DNA from: [Mycobacterium] crassicus
Lineage (GTDB): Bacteria; Actinomycetota; Actinomycetes; Mycobacteriales; Mycobacteriaceae
Reading direction: 5' to 3'
Assembly (NCBI RefSeq): GCF_020181615.1
Contig: NZ_CP084029.1
Coordinates: forward strand, 3,197,703-3,237,952
DNA length: 40,250 nt
The translations under genes were made by a program, and so were the position numbers. The notes beneath the pieces were generated by a model. It searched no databases. It was given only the letters and a program-made list of their open reading frames with translations, and had not been told where the DNA came from. This document shows positions 11,511 through 19,239 of this stretch, in pieces (position 1 is the first letter of the stretch; every line of letters starts with the position of its first letter).

Positions 11511-13049
11511 CTACGAGAACAGGTCCGTCAGGTTCATCACGGTACCCAGGCCCGCAAACAGGGCTGGAGCGACACCGATTATGAGGTCGTAGGAAACCAG
11601 AGCGGTGTTGGCAGACAACGGATCAAGGATGGCGTTCAGGAGGTTACCGGCGTCGAGTTGATCGGTGAAAATATTCGCGTCGTATGCGGGGAGGCTGGTG
11701 AGCAAGGTATTGATTGAATCTGCGGCAGGGAGCAACGCGGAGTAGTCGTACGACAGCGTGGCGGTGAGGGCGTTGACGATATCCGTCGGCGCGGAACTCG
11801 GCGTTACGTCGGAAACCGGGAAGCCGACGAATTTGAGGAACCCGTTCAGGAACTCGGTGAATGACGGATCCGCGGGGGCAAAGCCATGGGTGTAGGTGAA
11901 ATCGACGAATGGCTGCAACGGTGCGACCTGGTCTTGATAGCTGATCGGGTTCTGCAGATCGTGCAGGGCGCCGGTGACTCCCTGCTGCCAGGCGTTGCTC
12001 ATCGCGTCGGAGAGCTGCGTCTGGTCGACCTGGGGGAACAACCCGAAGTTGGTGGGCACATTGGCCGGCCCCTGATTCCACCCCTCGGTGATGCTGCCGT
12101 AGCCCAGGTTCACCTCGATCCGGGTGGCCGGTTCCAGCAGGTCATAGAGCGGTTTGCCGATGCCGGGGATCAACAGCAGCGGCTCTAGGAGCGGCAGGTT
12201 GTCGTTGGGGATCATGTAGTAGTTGGTGAGGCCTTCTCCGGTCAAAGCCTCCGAGCCGGGCAACAGAATCGCATTGTTGATCTGGTCGGCGGGGAGATCC
12301 TCATAGAAGGTGTGCCCTAAAAAGACGCCAAAGTAGGCGTTGAGGTCCGACAACAGGTTGGTCGTGAACCGCGGGAAGTCGGGGCCACCGTCGTATTCGA
12401 TGGTGTAGATGTCGGTGGGGTATAGATCGGATGGCGCCGGGGGTTCGAAAGGGACACCGAAAGCCGCGAAGGCCGAGGTAGTACCGGGCGGAATATCGAA
12501 CATGCTCTCGTAGCCGCCATTGGGGTTAGTCTCATCGCCGACCAGCACGAAGTGCACGTCATCACTGGGCACACCCGCGGCTTGGAGCTGCGGCATGATC
12601 AGCGTGGCGACAATTGCACTCTGCGAGTAGCCGAAAACCACGACCGGATTCTCCGGACTCACCCCTCCGGCGGCGATTCGGTCTTCAATATCCGAAAGCA
12701 TGATCTGCTGACCCTGAGCCAGCGACGGGCCGAGCTCCAGGCTTTTGATGCCGCTAAACGGGTACAACCCATCGGGGATGAACGATGATTGAGGGGTGCC
12801 GGTGAAGCCGAGCGGCTGCAGGTACAGGTTGTCGGCGGCATCCACGGTCTGCGGTGGCGGTACCGGGCCGCCGCTGCCGTCATAAACCAATGCTGTTCCG
12901 TCGCCCAGCGGCGAGGCTGCGGTGTCAATACCGGTGAGCCGCACCGACCAGCCCGCGACCGGGTCGGGTGCCATCGGCGCGGCCATGACGACACCGGTAC
13001 CGACGATGACAATCTCAACGATTGCATGGAGACGATATGTGAATAACAT
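11511..13049 (-). CDS. PE-PPE domain-containing secreted hydrolase (1)
   Basis: A 512-aa protein with the PE-PPE (alpha/beta serine hydrolase) domain that in mycobacteria follows PE or PPE modules or, as here, stands alone behind an N-terminal signal or anchor. Seen: hydrophobic N-terminus (about 8-25), the nucleophile elbow FGYSQSA with Ser142, YTIEYDGGPDFPRF (typical of the family), and the NLGYG region. No PE or PPE module is present. Start: ATG at 13049, seven bases after GAGGGG. Known members act as esterases or lipases on envelope lipids; the substrate here is unknown. A perfect palindrome lies upstream at 13117-13131. A scrap of a similar gene's C-terminus lies at 13876-13923. Confidence 0.88.
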   Translation of the reverse strand: MLFTYRLHAIVEIVIVGTGVVMAAPMAPDPVAGWSVRLTGIDTAASPLGDGTALVYDGSGGPVPPPQTVDAADNLYLQPLGFTGTPQSSFIPDGLYPFSGIKSLELGPSLAQGQQIMLSDIEDRIAAGGVSPENPVVVFGYSQSAIVATLIMPQLQAAGVPSDDVHFVLVGDETNPNGGYESMFDIPPGTTSAFAAFGVPFEPPAPSDLYPTDIYTIEYDGGPDFPRFTTNLLSDLNAYFGVFLGHTFYEDLPADQINNAILLPGSEALTGEGLTNYYMIPNDNLPLLEPLLLIPGIGKPLYDLLEPATRIEVNLGYGSITEGWNQGPANVPTNFGLFPQVDQTQLSDAMSNAWQQGVTGALHDLQNPISYQDQVAPLQPFVDFTYTHGFAPADPSFTEFLNGFLKFVGFPVSDVTPSSAPTDIVNALTATLSYDYSALLPAADSINTLLTSLPAYDANIFTDQLDAGNLLNAILDPLSANTALVSYDLIIGVAPALFAGLGTVMNLTDLFS

Positions 13050-13116
13050 GCGCTGCCCCCTCGGGCGCCCTCCCGGACACGAGTCAGTGTAATCTCCCGG
13101 ACTCCGGCCAGATAAG

Positions 13117-13131
13117 AATTTGCAGCAAATT
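13117..13131. promoter_or_regulatory. Palindrome AATTTGC-A-GCAAATT, candidate operator
   Basis: A perfect 7-bp inverted repeat around a single base lies 68-82 bp upstream of the PE-PPE gene start within an AT-rich divergent region. Its symmetry suits a dimeric regulator. The regulator is not identifiable from the sequence. Confidence 0.35.
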
Positions 13132-13334
13132 TTCAGCCTGTCTCGCTAAACCTCACAGTGGGTCGTAACACGCGTTAATTCACACTCAAGGATTTCCGGT
13201 ATCCGGCCCCGAAAATTTACTGCAACGCAGAATATCTCACTCGGCATATTTTTCCTATTGGAGCTGGTGAATAATGGCGTGATCCGCCGGCGCCCGACCA
13301 CTAAATTTTCGGCGACGGCAAACTCCGTCCGCAG

Positions 13335-13340
13335 TACGCT
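13335..13340 (+). promoter_or_regulatory. -10 element (TACGCT) before the decayed hydrolase-cyclase copy
   Basis: TACGCT is followed by six bases and the GTG at 13347. The same element with the same spacing precedes the intact copy at 14001, so the promoter and leaderless start were duplicated with the gene and still match. Confidence 0.5.
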
Positions 13341-13346
13341 CATGTC

Positions 13347-13771
13347 GTGCCGGAAACGTCATACGCCAAGTGTGGCGATCTCAGCCTGGCCTATCAGCTA
13401 TTCGGCGAGGGGCCGATCGAGCTTGTCGTCGTCGGGCCTTTCGTCAGCCACATCGAGCTGGCCTGGACCCTCCCCCAGTTCAAGGCGTTCGTTGACCAAC
13501 TCGGCACGTTCTGCCGCGTTGCGTGGTTCGACAAGGCCGGGGTCGGGCTGTCGGACCCGGTGCCGAAGGTGCGCACGCTGGAGGAACGGGCGCCGTCGAT
13601 CGCAACGGCCCGCGGGCCGGATCTGCCGAGGCCGAACTGGCGTCGACGCCAACGCCCGGCCCCCAGGCCTCGATGCGGCGCTCGGACCGTGCCGTGGCCG
13701 CGATGGCACGACAGACACCGTGGATCCTTCGCGGGGCGGCCCGCATTGCTCTGACCACCCGTCGCAGATGA
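13347..13771 (+). pseudogene. Decayed copy of the alpha/beta-hydrolase/adenylate-cyclase fusion (internal deletion)
   Basis: The first about 80 codons (from GTG at 13347) closely match the start of the intact gene at 14001 (ETSYAKCGDLSLAYQ, FDKAGVGLSDP). At about 13590 the match jumps to the last part of that gene: in the next frame the translation continues AVDRNGPRAGSAEAELA, then MRRSDRAV and TPWILRG, ending at TGA 13769-13771, matching the intact C-terminus. About 1.13 kb (equivalent to roughly 14245-15372) is missing, and the join shifts the reading frame by two, so the open frame to 13754 ends in nonsense. Both catalytic domains are lost: the hydrolase nucleophile region and the whole cyclase core. 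A tandem duplicate inactivated by deletion is the simplest reading. Confidence 0.85.
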
Positions 13772-13875
13772 ACAGCGGCACCGTGAGCCGCAGCGCCGAT
13801 TAGGGCCGATCCGCGACGTTTTCGGCCACGGCGGCCACGGTTTCAGGGACAGCCACAACAGCTCCCGCGGCGGGG

Positions 13876-13923
13876 TTACGAGAACAGCTTCCCGACGTTG
13901 ACCGCGGTACCGAAGGGTGCTGC
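13876..13923 (-). pseudogene. C-terminal remnant of a PE-PPE domain gene
   Basis: Read on the minus strand this short stretch encodes AAPFGTAVNVGKLFS followed by TAA. The intact PE-PPE protein at 11511-13049 ends APALFAGLGTVMNLTDLFS-stop. The shared G-T-x-x-N and L-F-S-stop, and similar bases around the stop (TACGAGAACAG just inside both), suggest that a second PE-PPE gene once lay here, before the second hydrolase-cyclase copy, and was deleted almost completely. The match is short, so this is tentative. Confidence 0.45.
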
Positions 13924-13988
13924 GCGATGGAATCATGGGCCCGTACACACGCCGCGCCGATGGGGTTACGGGCAGCGCCTGGCCGCAG

Positions 13989-13994
13989 TACGCT
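13989..13994 (+). promoter_or_regulatory. -10 element (TACGCT) of the leaderless hydrolase-cyclase gene
   Basis: TACGCT, six-base spacer CATGCG, then GTG at 14001. There is no Shine-Dalgarno sequence. The arrangement repeats exactly in the duplicate at 13335-13347 and selects the GTG at 14001 over the upstream in-frame start at 13917. Confidence 0.55.
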
Positions 13995-14000
13995 CATGCG

Positions 14001-15557
14001 GTGGCGGAAACGTCATACGCCAAGTGTGGCGATCTCAGCCTGGCGTATCAGGTGTTCGGCGACGGGCCGGTCGAGCTTGTCTTCGTCGGCCCGTTTATCA
14101 CCCACGTCGAAATGTTCTGGGCCATGCCCGAGTTCAAGGCTTTCTTCGATCAGCTCGCCACGTTCTGCCAGGTTCTCTTGTTCGACAAGGCCGGGGTCGG
14201 GCTGTCGGACCCCATTCCGAGAGTTCGTTTGATCGAAGAACGGGCGGCCGAGATCGAGGCGGTCATGGATGCCGTTGGTTTCAAAACGCCCGTTCTGTTC
14301 GGTATGAGCGAGGGCGGCCCGCAATCCATCGTCTTCGCGGCCAAACGACCGGAGCGGACCAGGGCGCTGATCGTCTATGGCTCGTTCGCGTTCGCGCCCG
14401 GCGGCGGGTGGGACGACTTGGAGCACGACCCAGCTGAGCTGCGGGCGCGCGCCGTTACCGAGCTGGGCGAGGCCTACACGCCGTCGTGGAACCAGATCGC
14501 CAACTTCCAGGAATTTGTCCGCACCATCCGCTCGGCGTGGGGCAGCGGCGCTTCGGCGAAATGGATCTCCCAGTTGGCCCCGTCAATCCGTGGGACCCGG
14601 CAGGCTGCGATCTTGGAGCGCATGTGCGCCAGCCCGGGGATGGTGCGAGCGACACTCGAATCGAACTTCCGGCTCGACGTGCGACCGATCCTGCCGACGC
14701 TCACCGTGCCCACCCTGGTCATCCATGCTCGCGGCGACCTCATGCCGGTGCAATTTGGCCGGTATCTAGCCGACCACATCCCCGGCGCGCGGTGGCTTGA
14801 GGTGGACGGCGCCGCCCACGCTCCCTGGTTGACCGAGCCCGACAAGATCCTGACCGAGATCGAGGAATTCCTCACCGGCAGCCATGCGGCGCCGGCGCAG
14901 TCGCATCGCGCCCTGCGCACCGTGCTGTTCACCGATATCGTCGCCTCGACCCAACACGCCGCCGCGACCGGCGACGAGCGGTGGCGCGCAGTGCTGCACC
15001 GCTTCGGGGAGATCACAACCGAATTCACCGAACGCTTCGGCGGCACGGTGGTCAAGAGCACCGGCGACGGGCACCTCGCCACGTTCGACGGCCCGACGCA
15101 GGCCATCCGCTGCGCCGAGGGGTTGCGCTCGGACGCCGAGACGCTGGGCATCGAGATCCGCGCCGGCATCCACACCGGCGAATGCGAACTGCTGGACAAC
15201 GACATTGGAGGTATCGCCGTGCACATCGCGGCGCGCATCCTCGGGCACGCGGAGGCGGGCGACATCCTGGTTTCCCGCACCGTGCGCGACCTGGTGGTCG
15301 GCTCGGGTACGGGGTTCGTGGACCGTGGCAGCGCCGAGCTGCGTGGGGTGCCCGGCATCTGGCAACTCCTGGCAGTGGATCGCCACGGCGCGCAGGCGGG
15401 ATCGGCCGAGGCAGAGCTGGCATCAACGCCGACCCCCGGCCGACGGACCGCGATGCGGCGCTCGGACCGCGGCCTGGAGGTGATCGCCAGGCGGACACCG
15501 TGGATCCTGCGCGGGATGGGCCGCCTCGTCCCAGCCGCCTCCGACCACCGCGGATGA
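14001..15557 (+). CDS. Alpha/beta hydrolase fused to a class III adenylate cyclase domain
   Basis: A 518-aa two-domain protein with the architecture of M. tuberculosis Rv1900c (LipJ). Residues 1-292 form an alpha/beta hydrolase with nucleophile S103 in FGMSEGG, probable acid D246 in HARGDLMP and H273 in GAAHAPW. Residues about 305-460 form a class III nucleotide cyclase: FTDIVAS with metal Asp D312, VKSTGDG with K352 and D356, and AVHIAARI with H408 in the place usually held by the transition-state Asn and R412 conserved. A Ser/Thr/Pro-rich linker and basic tail follow. It would make cAMP, possibly tuned by a ligand of the hydrolase domain (inference). The GTG at 14001 aligns with the start of the decayed duplicate at 13347. 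Confidence 0.88.
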   Translation: MAETSYAKCGDLSLAYQVFGDGPVELVFVGPFITHVEMFWAMPEFKAFFDQLATFCQVLLFDKAGVGLSDPIPRVRLIEERAAEIEAVMDAVGFKTPVLFGMSEGGPQSIVFAAKRPERTRALIVYGSFAFAPGGGWDDLEHDPAELRARAVTELGEAYTPSWNQIANFQEFVRTIRSAWGSGASAKWISQLAPSIRGTRQAAILERMCASPGMVRATLESNFRLDVRPILPTLTVPTLVIHARGDLMPVQFGRYLADHIPGARWLEVDGAAHAPWLTEPDKILTEIEEFLTGSHAAPAQSHRALRTVLFTDIVASTQHAAATGDERWRAVLHRFGEITTEFTERFGGTVVKSTGDGHLATFDGPTQAIRCAEGLRSDAETLGIEIRAGIHTGECELLDNDIGGIAVHIAARILGHAEAGDILVSRTVRDLVVGSGTGFVDRGSAELRGVPGIWQLLAVDRHGAQAGSAEAELASTPTPGRRTAMRRSDRGLEVIARRTPWILRGMGRLVPAASDHRG

Positions 15558-15728
15558 GTAGGCCGGACGAATGTGGCAGAGATTACGCCACCACCGACCG
15601 ACCGCCCGCACGCTGCGGGAACAGGGATCAGCACGGCGCCCGGAGCCGCGGGCCGTCAACCATCACACATTTACTTTGCTAAGCTATCTTTTTACGTTTC
15701 GATGCATATCTAAAGAGGGATCTCGAGT
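15558..15728. other. adhC upstream region
   Basis: This 171-bp gap turns AT-rich in its last 65 bases, as expected for a promoter. GAGGGA at 15715-15720 is the ribosome site for adhC. Several TANNNT-like hexamers occur in the AT-rich part, so I do not choose one -10 element. No gene seen. Confidence 0.5.
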
Positions 15729-16781
15729 ATGAGCACCGTTTCCGCTTACGCCGCCACGTCGCCGACCGACCCGCTGAGCAGGACCACCATCACCCGCCGG
15801 GACCCGGGCCCGCACGATGTGGCGTTCGACATCGCCTTCGCCGGCGTCTGCCATTCCGACATCCACACCGTCAAGGCGGAGTGGGGCGCTCCCCAGTATC
15901 CCCTGGTGCCGGGCCACGAGATCGCCGGCGTGGTGACCGCGGTCGGATCCGAGGTCACCAAGTACAAGGTCGGCGACCGGGTCGGCGTCGGCTGCTTCGT
16001 CGACTCCTGCCGTGAGTGCCCCAGCTGTCTGGCCGGCCACGAGCAGTACTGCACCGGCGGCGGCATGGTCGGCACCTACGCCGGCGTCGGCCGCGACGGA
16101 CAGCTCACCCAGGGCGGCTACAGCGGCGCGATCGTCGTCGATGAGAACTATGTGCTGCGCATCCCGGACGAGATCCCCCTGGATGCGGCCGCTCCCCTGC
16201 TCTGCGCCGGGGTCACCACCTATTCGCCGCTGCGGCACTGGAATGTGGGTCCCGGCAAGCGGATTGCGGTCGTCGGCCTCGGCGGCTTGGGCCACATGGC
16301 CGTCAAGCTGGGAACAGCGATGGGCGCCGAGGTCACCGTGCTGTCGCAGTCGCTGAAGAAAATGGAGGACGGGCTGCGGTTGGGCGCCCAGCACTACTAC
16401 GCCACCAGCGACCCAGACACCTTCAAGAAGCTGCGCGGGGGTTTCGACGTCATCCTGAACACCGTCTCGGCGAGCCTGGACCTGGGTGCGTATCTGAATC
16501 TGCTCACCTTGGACGGCACGCTGGTGGAGTTGGGCATGCCGGAGAGTGCGCTGGCGGTGCCGCCGGGCCCGCTGGTCAGGATGCGGCGCAGCGTGTCGGG
16601 TTCGTTGATCGGCGGGATCGCCGAGACGCAGGAGATGTTGGACTTCTGCGCCGAACACGGTGTGCGGCCCGAGATCGAGGTGATCGAGCCGGACTACATC
16701 AACACCGCCTACGAGCGGGTGCTGGCCTCCGACGTGCGCTACCGCTTCGTCATCGACACCGAGTCGTTGCGGCAGTCCTGA
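15729..16781 (+). CDS. adhC: Zinc-dependent NAD(P) alcohol dehydrogenase (AdhC-like)
   Basis: A 350-aa medium-chain dehydrogenase of the cinnamyl-alcohol-dehydrogenase type, converting alcohols and aldehydes with NADP(H). Seen: catalytic-zinc ligands in GVCHSDIH (Cys) and PGHEIAG (His-Glu), the four-Cys structural zinc lobe [15 protein letters not shown], and the Rossmann motif [12 protein letters not shown]. Position after fecB and before nrdF2 matches adhC (Rv3045) of M. tuberculosis, although here extra genes intervene on both sides. Start: ATG at 15729, eight bases after GAGGGA. The stop lies in one arm of a hairpin shared with the convergent MFS gene. The physiological substrate is unknown. 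Confidence 0.9.
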   Translation: MSTVSAYAATSPTDPLSRTTITRRDPGPHDVAFDIAFAGVCHSDIHTVKAEWGAPQYPLVPGHEIAGVVTAVGSEVTKYKVGDRVGVGCFVDSCRECPSCLAGHEQYCTGGGMVGTYAGVGRDGQLTQGGYSGAIVVDENYVLRIPDEIPLDAAAPLLCAGVTTYSPLRHWNVGPGKRIAVVGLGGLGHMAVKLGTAMGAEVTVLSQSLKKMEDGLRLGAQHYYATSDPDTFKKLRGGFDVILNTVSASLDLGAYLNLLTLDGTLVELGMPESALAVPPGPLVRMRRSVSGSLIGGIAETQEMLDFCAEHGVRPEIEVIEPDYINTAYERVLASDVRYRFVIDTESLRQS

Positions 16782-16800
16782 GTCCGGGCTCCTGACTCAG
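16778..16800. terminator. Hairpin carrying both stop codons of adhC and the MFS gene
   Basis: CTGAGTC (16778-16784) and GACTCAG (16794-16800) form a perfect 7-bp stem with a nine-base loop. The left arm contains the adhC TGA and the right arm the complement of the MFS gene's TGA. It could serve as a compact bidirectional terminator; no T-tract follows on either side. Confidence 0.5.
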
Positions 16801-18071
16801 ACGTAGCGGGCGCGCCCGGACAGGGCGCCCGCCAGCGTCTGCACCAGGTAGACCGCGAGCATCATGAGCCACGGCACGGTCCATCCGCCGCTGACGTGGT
16901 GCAACAGGCCGAACAGGAACGGTCCGACGCCGGCGAGCAGATAGCCGAAGCCCTGCGCCATCCCGGACAGGCTCACGGTGTCCTCCGCGTCACGGGCTCG
17001 TAGCGCAATCACGGTGAGCGCCAACGAGAACACGCTCATCCCCAGGCCCACCAGCACGCACCACAGCAGCGGTGCGGCCGCGGGTGCGATCAGCAGACCG
17101 AGTATTCCGGCGATACCGAGCACGCCGAGTCCGACGATCCATCCGCTTTGGCTGTCGCGACGGGCGGCCAGTGGAGACACGATCAGGCTGATCGGCACGG
17201 CGATCAGCGCGATCAGACCGAGCAGCAGACCCGCGCGCGTTTCGCTTGTTCCGTTGTCGATCAGCACCGCGGGCAGCCACCCCATCACCACGTAGGCCAG
17301 GAAGGACTGGGTGCCGAAGAACAGCGTGACGGTCCAGGCCAGCTTGCTGCGCAGCAGCGACCGGCCTTTCGTCGCGGCCGCGGGCGCAGCCCTGGCGGGC
17401 CGGTCGAATCCGCGAGACCCCACCACCCATGCCGCCAGTGCCAGCAGCGCCAGCGCACTCCACGCACCCAGTGCCGATCGCCAGCCTCCCAGCGCGTCAT
17501 CGAGCACCGGGGTGACCGCCGAGCCCAATGCCCCTCCCCCTTGTAGTGCCGCGGTATAGATCCCGGTCATGAGCCCGACCTGCGCCGGGAAAGACCCTCT
17601 GATGATCACCGGGATAAGCACGTTGATCAGAGCGATGCCGGCCGTCGCGACCAGTGTTCCGCCGAGCACGACCAGGGGCCCGTCGCAGACCCGAATCAGC
17701 AGTCCGGCAACGAGGGTGAGTAACGCCGCCGAAACCGTTCGGCCCAATCCGATCCGCCGGGACAACCACGGCGCGGCCAAGCCGGCTCCGGCGAAGCACA
17801 GACCGGGCAGCGTCGTCAGGACACCGGCCCAGGTGTCCGAGGCCCCCAAGGCACCACGCATCTCCGGGAGCAGCGGTCCCACGCTGGTGATCGCGGGGCG
17901 CAGGTTCAGCGCGGTCAACACCACCGCGACGGTCAGCAGTGCACCGCCGGCCGCCATCGCCCCGGGCCGGAATTCGGCGGCGCCCTCAAGCTCCAGTTCG
18001 AGGTCGTGCTCGTACTGGCCGAGTGGTTCGGTGCGGGCTGGGCGGGTCACCTGAAGTAGGATCGCATACAT
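16797..18071 (-). CDS. MFS transporter, CynX/NimT family
   Basis: A 424-aa major facilitator with about twelve membrane helices, in the cyanate/nitroimidazole-type (CynX) subfamily. The signature LNLRPAITSVGPLLPE is in the first helix and loop; other family-like parts are GRTVSAALLTLVAGLLIR and SGMAQGFGYLLAGVGPF near the end. Such proteins export or import small organic anions; the substrate is unknown. The long frame continuing to 18545 is antisense to the FadR-type regulator and is not protein. Start is uncertain: ATG at 18071 (used here) or GTG at 18050 (417 aa, VTRPARTE); neither has a clear ribosome site. The ATG at 18071 lies inside a candidate operator. Divergent from the regulator, which probably controls it. 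Confidence 0.83.
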   Translation of the reverse strand: MYAILLQVTRPARTEPLGQYEHDLELELEGAAEFRPGAMAAGGALLTVAVVLTALNLRPAITSVGPLLPEMRGALGASDTWAGVLTTLPGLCFAGAGLAAPWLSRRIGLGRTVSAALLTLVAGLLIRVCDGPLVVLGGTLVATAGIALINVLIPVIIRGSFPAQVGLMTGIYTAALQGGGALGSAVTPVLDDALGGWRSALGAWSALALLALAAWVVGSRGFDRPARAAPAAATKGRSLLRSKLAWTVTLFFGTQSFLAYVVMGWLPAVLIDNGTSETRAGLLLGLIALIAVPISLIVSPLAARRDSQSGWIVGLGVLGIAGILGLLIAPAAAPLLWCVLVGLGMSVFSLALTVIALRARDAEDTVSLSGMAQGFGYLLAGVGPFLFGLLHHVSGGWTVPWLMMLAVYLVQTLAGALSGRARYV

Positions 18072-18085
18072 CCCATGATTGGATG
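18069..18085. promoter_or_regulatory. Candidate FadR-type operator between MFS and regulator genes
   Basis: CATCC-CATGATT-GGATG is an inverted repeat, and the central 15 bases match their own reverse complement at 12 positions. It lies in the short gap of the divergent pair, just before the regulator's GGGAGG ribosome site (18088-18093) and over the 5' end of the transporter gene. Autoregulation plus control of the transporter is the natural inference. Confidence 0.4.
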
Positions 18086-18098
18086 AAGGGAGGATGCT

Positions 18099-18773
18099 GT
18101 GCCGTTGGTCACCACCCGCCGCACCGGCTTGGTAGATCAGGTGATTGAACAACTCCGGGCCTCGGTCACCGGCGGAGAATGGTCGGTCGATTCGCGTATC
18201 CCTCCCGAGCCGGAGCTCGCCGACGCGCTCGGCGTCGGCCGCAATACGGTGCGTGAGGCGGTCCGGGCGTTGGCCCACAGCGGCATCCTGGAGGTCCGCC
18301 AGGGCGACGGGACCTACGTGCGCGCAACCAGCGAGGTGTCCGGCGCCGTGCGCCGGCTGTGCGGCTCTGAGCTGCGCGACGTGCTGCAGGTGCGGCGCTG
18401 CCTGGAGGTCGAGGGGGCACGCCTGGCCGCCGTCGCCCGCACCGACGAAGATCTGGCCGAGTTGCGCGCCCTGATGGATTGCCGCGACGACCACCAGCAG
18501 CAGGGCCGGCACGAGGACTTCGTCCGGTCGGACACCGATTTCCATCTCGCCGTGGTCCGCTCCTCACACAATCCGGTGTTGACCGAGCTGTACTGCGGGC
18601 TCACCGAAGTGGTCATGGCCAGTGTGGCCACGACAAGCACGAAACCGGTGCAGGCGGACCAGATCCGGCACCGGGGCTTGGTGGAGGCGATCGCCGCGGG
18701 CGACGCGGAGGCGGCCGGGCGTGAGGCGGGCGGATTCCTCGACCAGCTGCTGGACCAACTACCGGTCCGCTGA
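18099..18773 (+). CDS. FadR/GntR-family (FCD domain) transcriptional regulator
   Basis: A 224-aa one-component regulator. N-terminal GntR winged helix (about 10-75): DQVIEQLRASVTGG, then the recognition region ELADALGVGRNTVREAVRAL and the wing GDGTYVR. C-terminal all-helical FCD ligand domain (about 90-215) with metal-binding residues suggested by DTDFHLAVV and HRGLVEAIAAGD. These regulators typically sense small carboxylates and repress an adjacent gene. It is divergent from the CynX-type transporter with a palindrome between them. Start: GTG at 18099, five bases after GGGAGG. Convergent with DoxX, five bases apart; the two stops again face each other in a short CTGA/TCAG repeat. Confidence 0.9.
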   Translation: MPLVTTRRTGLVDQVIEQLRASVTGGEWSVDSRIPPEPELADALGVGRNTVREAVRALAHSGILEVRQGDGTYVRATSEVSGAVRRLCGSELRDVLQVRRCLEVEGARLAAVARTDEDLAELRALMDCRDDHQQQGRHEDFVRSDTDFHLAVVRSSHNPVLTELYCGLTEVVMASVATTSTKPVQADQIRHRGLVEAIAAGDAEAAGREAGGFLDQLLDQLPVR

Positions 18774-18778
18774 ACCGC

Positions 18779-19192
18779 TCAGTCGCGCCGGAGCCCCAAC
18801 ACCCGCAACAACTCCGGTCGCCGGAGGATGAGCCCGATCCACATCAGCACGCCGACGTACACCCCGGTTAAGACGAAGCCGGCCAAGGGTTTGTCGGCAT
18901 GCAGGTTCGTGGTCACGGCTCCGCCCAGGTAGGCGGTCAGGCCGAGGGCGCCCAGTACCGCTGTGCGCGGGATCAGGAAGACGGCCAGACACACCAGCAG
19001 GACCCAGCCGATCACCGCGGTCTTGTCCGGGGAGAAGCCGAGCCCTTCGGTGGCCTCGCGGGCGAAGGGCACGCCGAGGATCTTCGGGATGCTGTCGAAC
19101 GCGAAGAACAGCCCGAGCAAGGCCGTGATCGCGGCTCCCGCGGTCCACGCCCGGGAACGTCGCGGCGTGGTGGGGTCGTTGTTGGTCGTCAT
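18779..19192 (-). CDS. DoxX family membrane protein
   Basis: A 137-aa protein with four predicted membrane helices and the DoxX-like pattern: GLFFAFDSIPKILG in helix 1 and the adjoining loop, then LGFSPDKTAVIGWVLL, and Leu/Val-rich helices to a basic C-terminus. DoxX-like proteins are membrane partners of redox or sulfur enzymes in some bacteria, but most, including this, have no defined role. Start: ATG at 19192, six bases after GAGGAG; the frame extends to 19474 but that part lies in the next gene. It follows the NarK-type transporter on the same strand with a 47-bp gap, so the two may be cotranscribed. Confidence 0.85.
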   Translation of the reverse strand: MTTNNDPTTPRRSRAWTAGAAITALLGLFFAFDSIPKILGVPFAREATEGLGFSPDKTAVIGWVLLVCLAVFLIPRTAVLGALGLTAYLGGAVTTNLHADKPLAGFVLTGVYVGVLMWIGLILRRPELLRVLGLRRD

Positions 19193-19239
19193 CGTGCACT
19201 CCTCGAAGGTGGTCGTGATGAGACAGGCGTGACCCAACA

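Larger units (their letters stand above)
13050..13346. other. AT-rich divergent intergenic region
   Basis: This 297-bp stretch is clearly poorer in G+C than its flanks and separates the leftward PE-PPE gene from the rightward decayed hydrolase-cyclase gene. It contains the palindrome at 13117-13131 and, at its right end, the TACGCT -10 element at 13335-13340. No gene was recognised in it. Confidence 0.6.

Noticed and set aside
13394..13948. Minus-strand open frames over the decayed cyclase copy
   Set aside because: They follow the antisense of the plus-strand homology and have no independent features.
18072..18545. N-terminal extension of the MFS frame
   Set aside because: It is antisense to the FadR-type regulator and has no membrane or family features.
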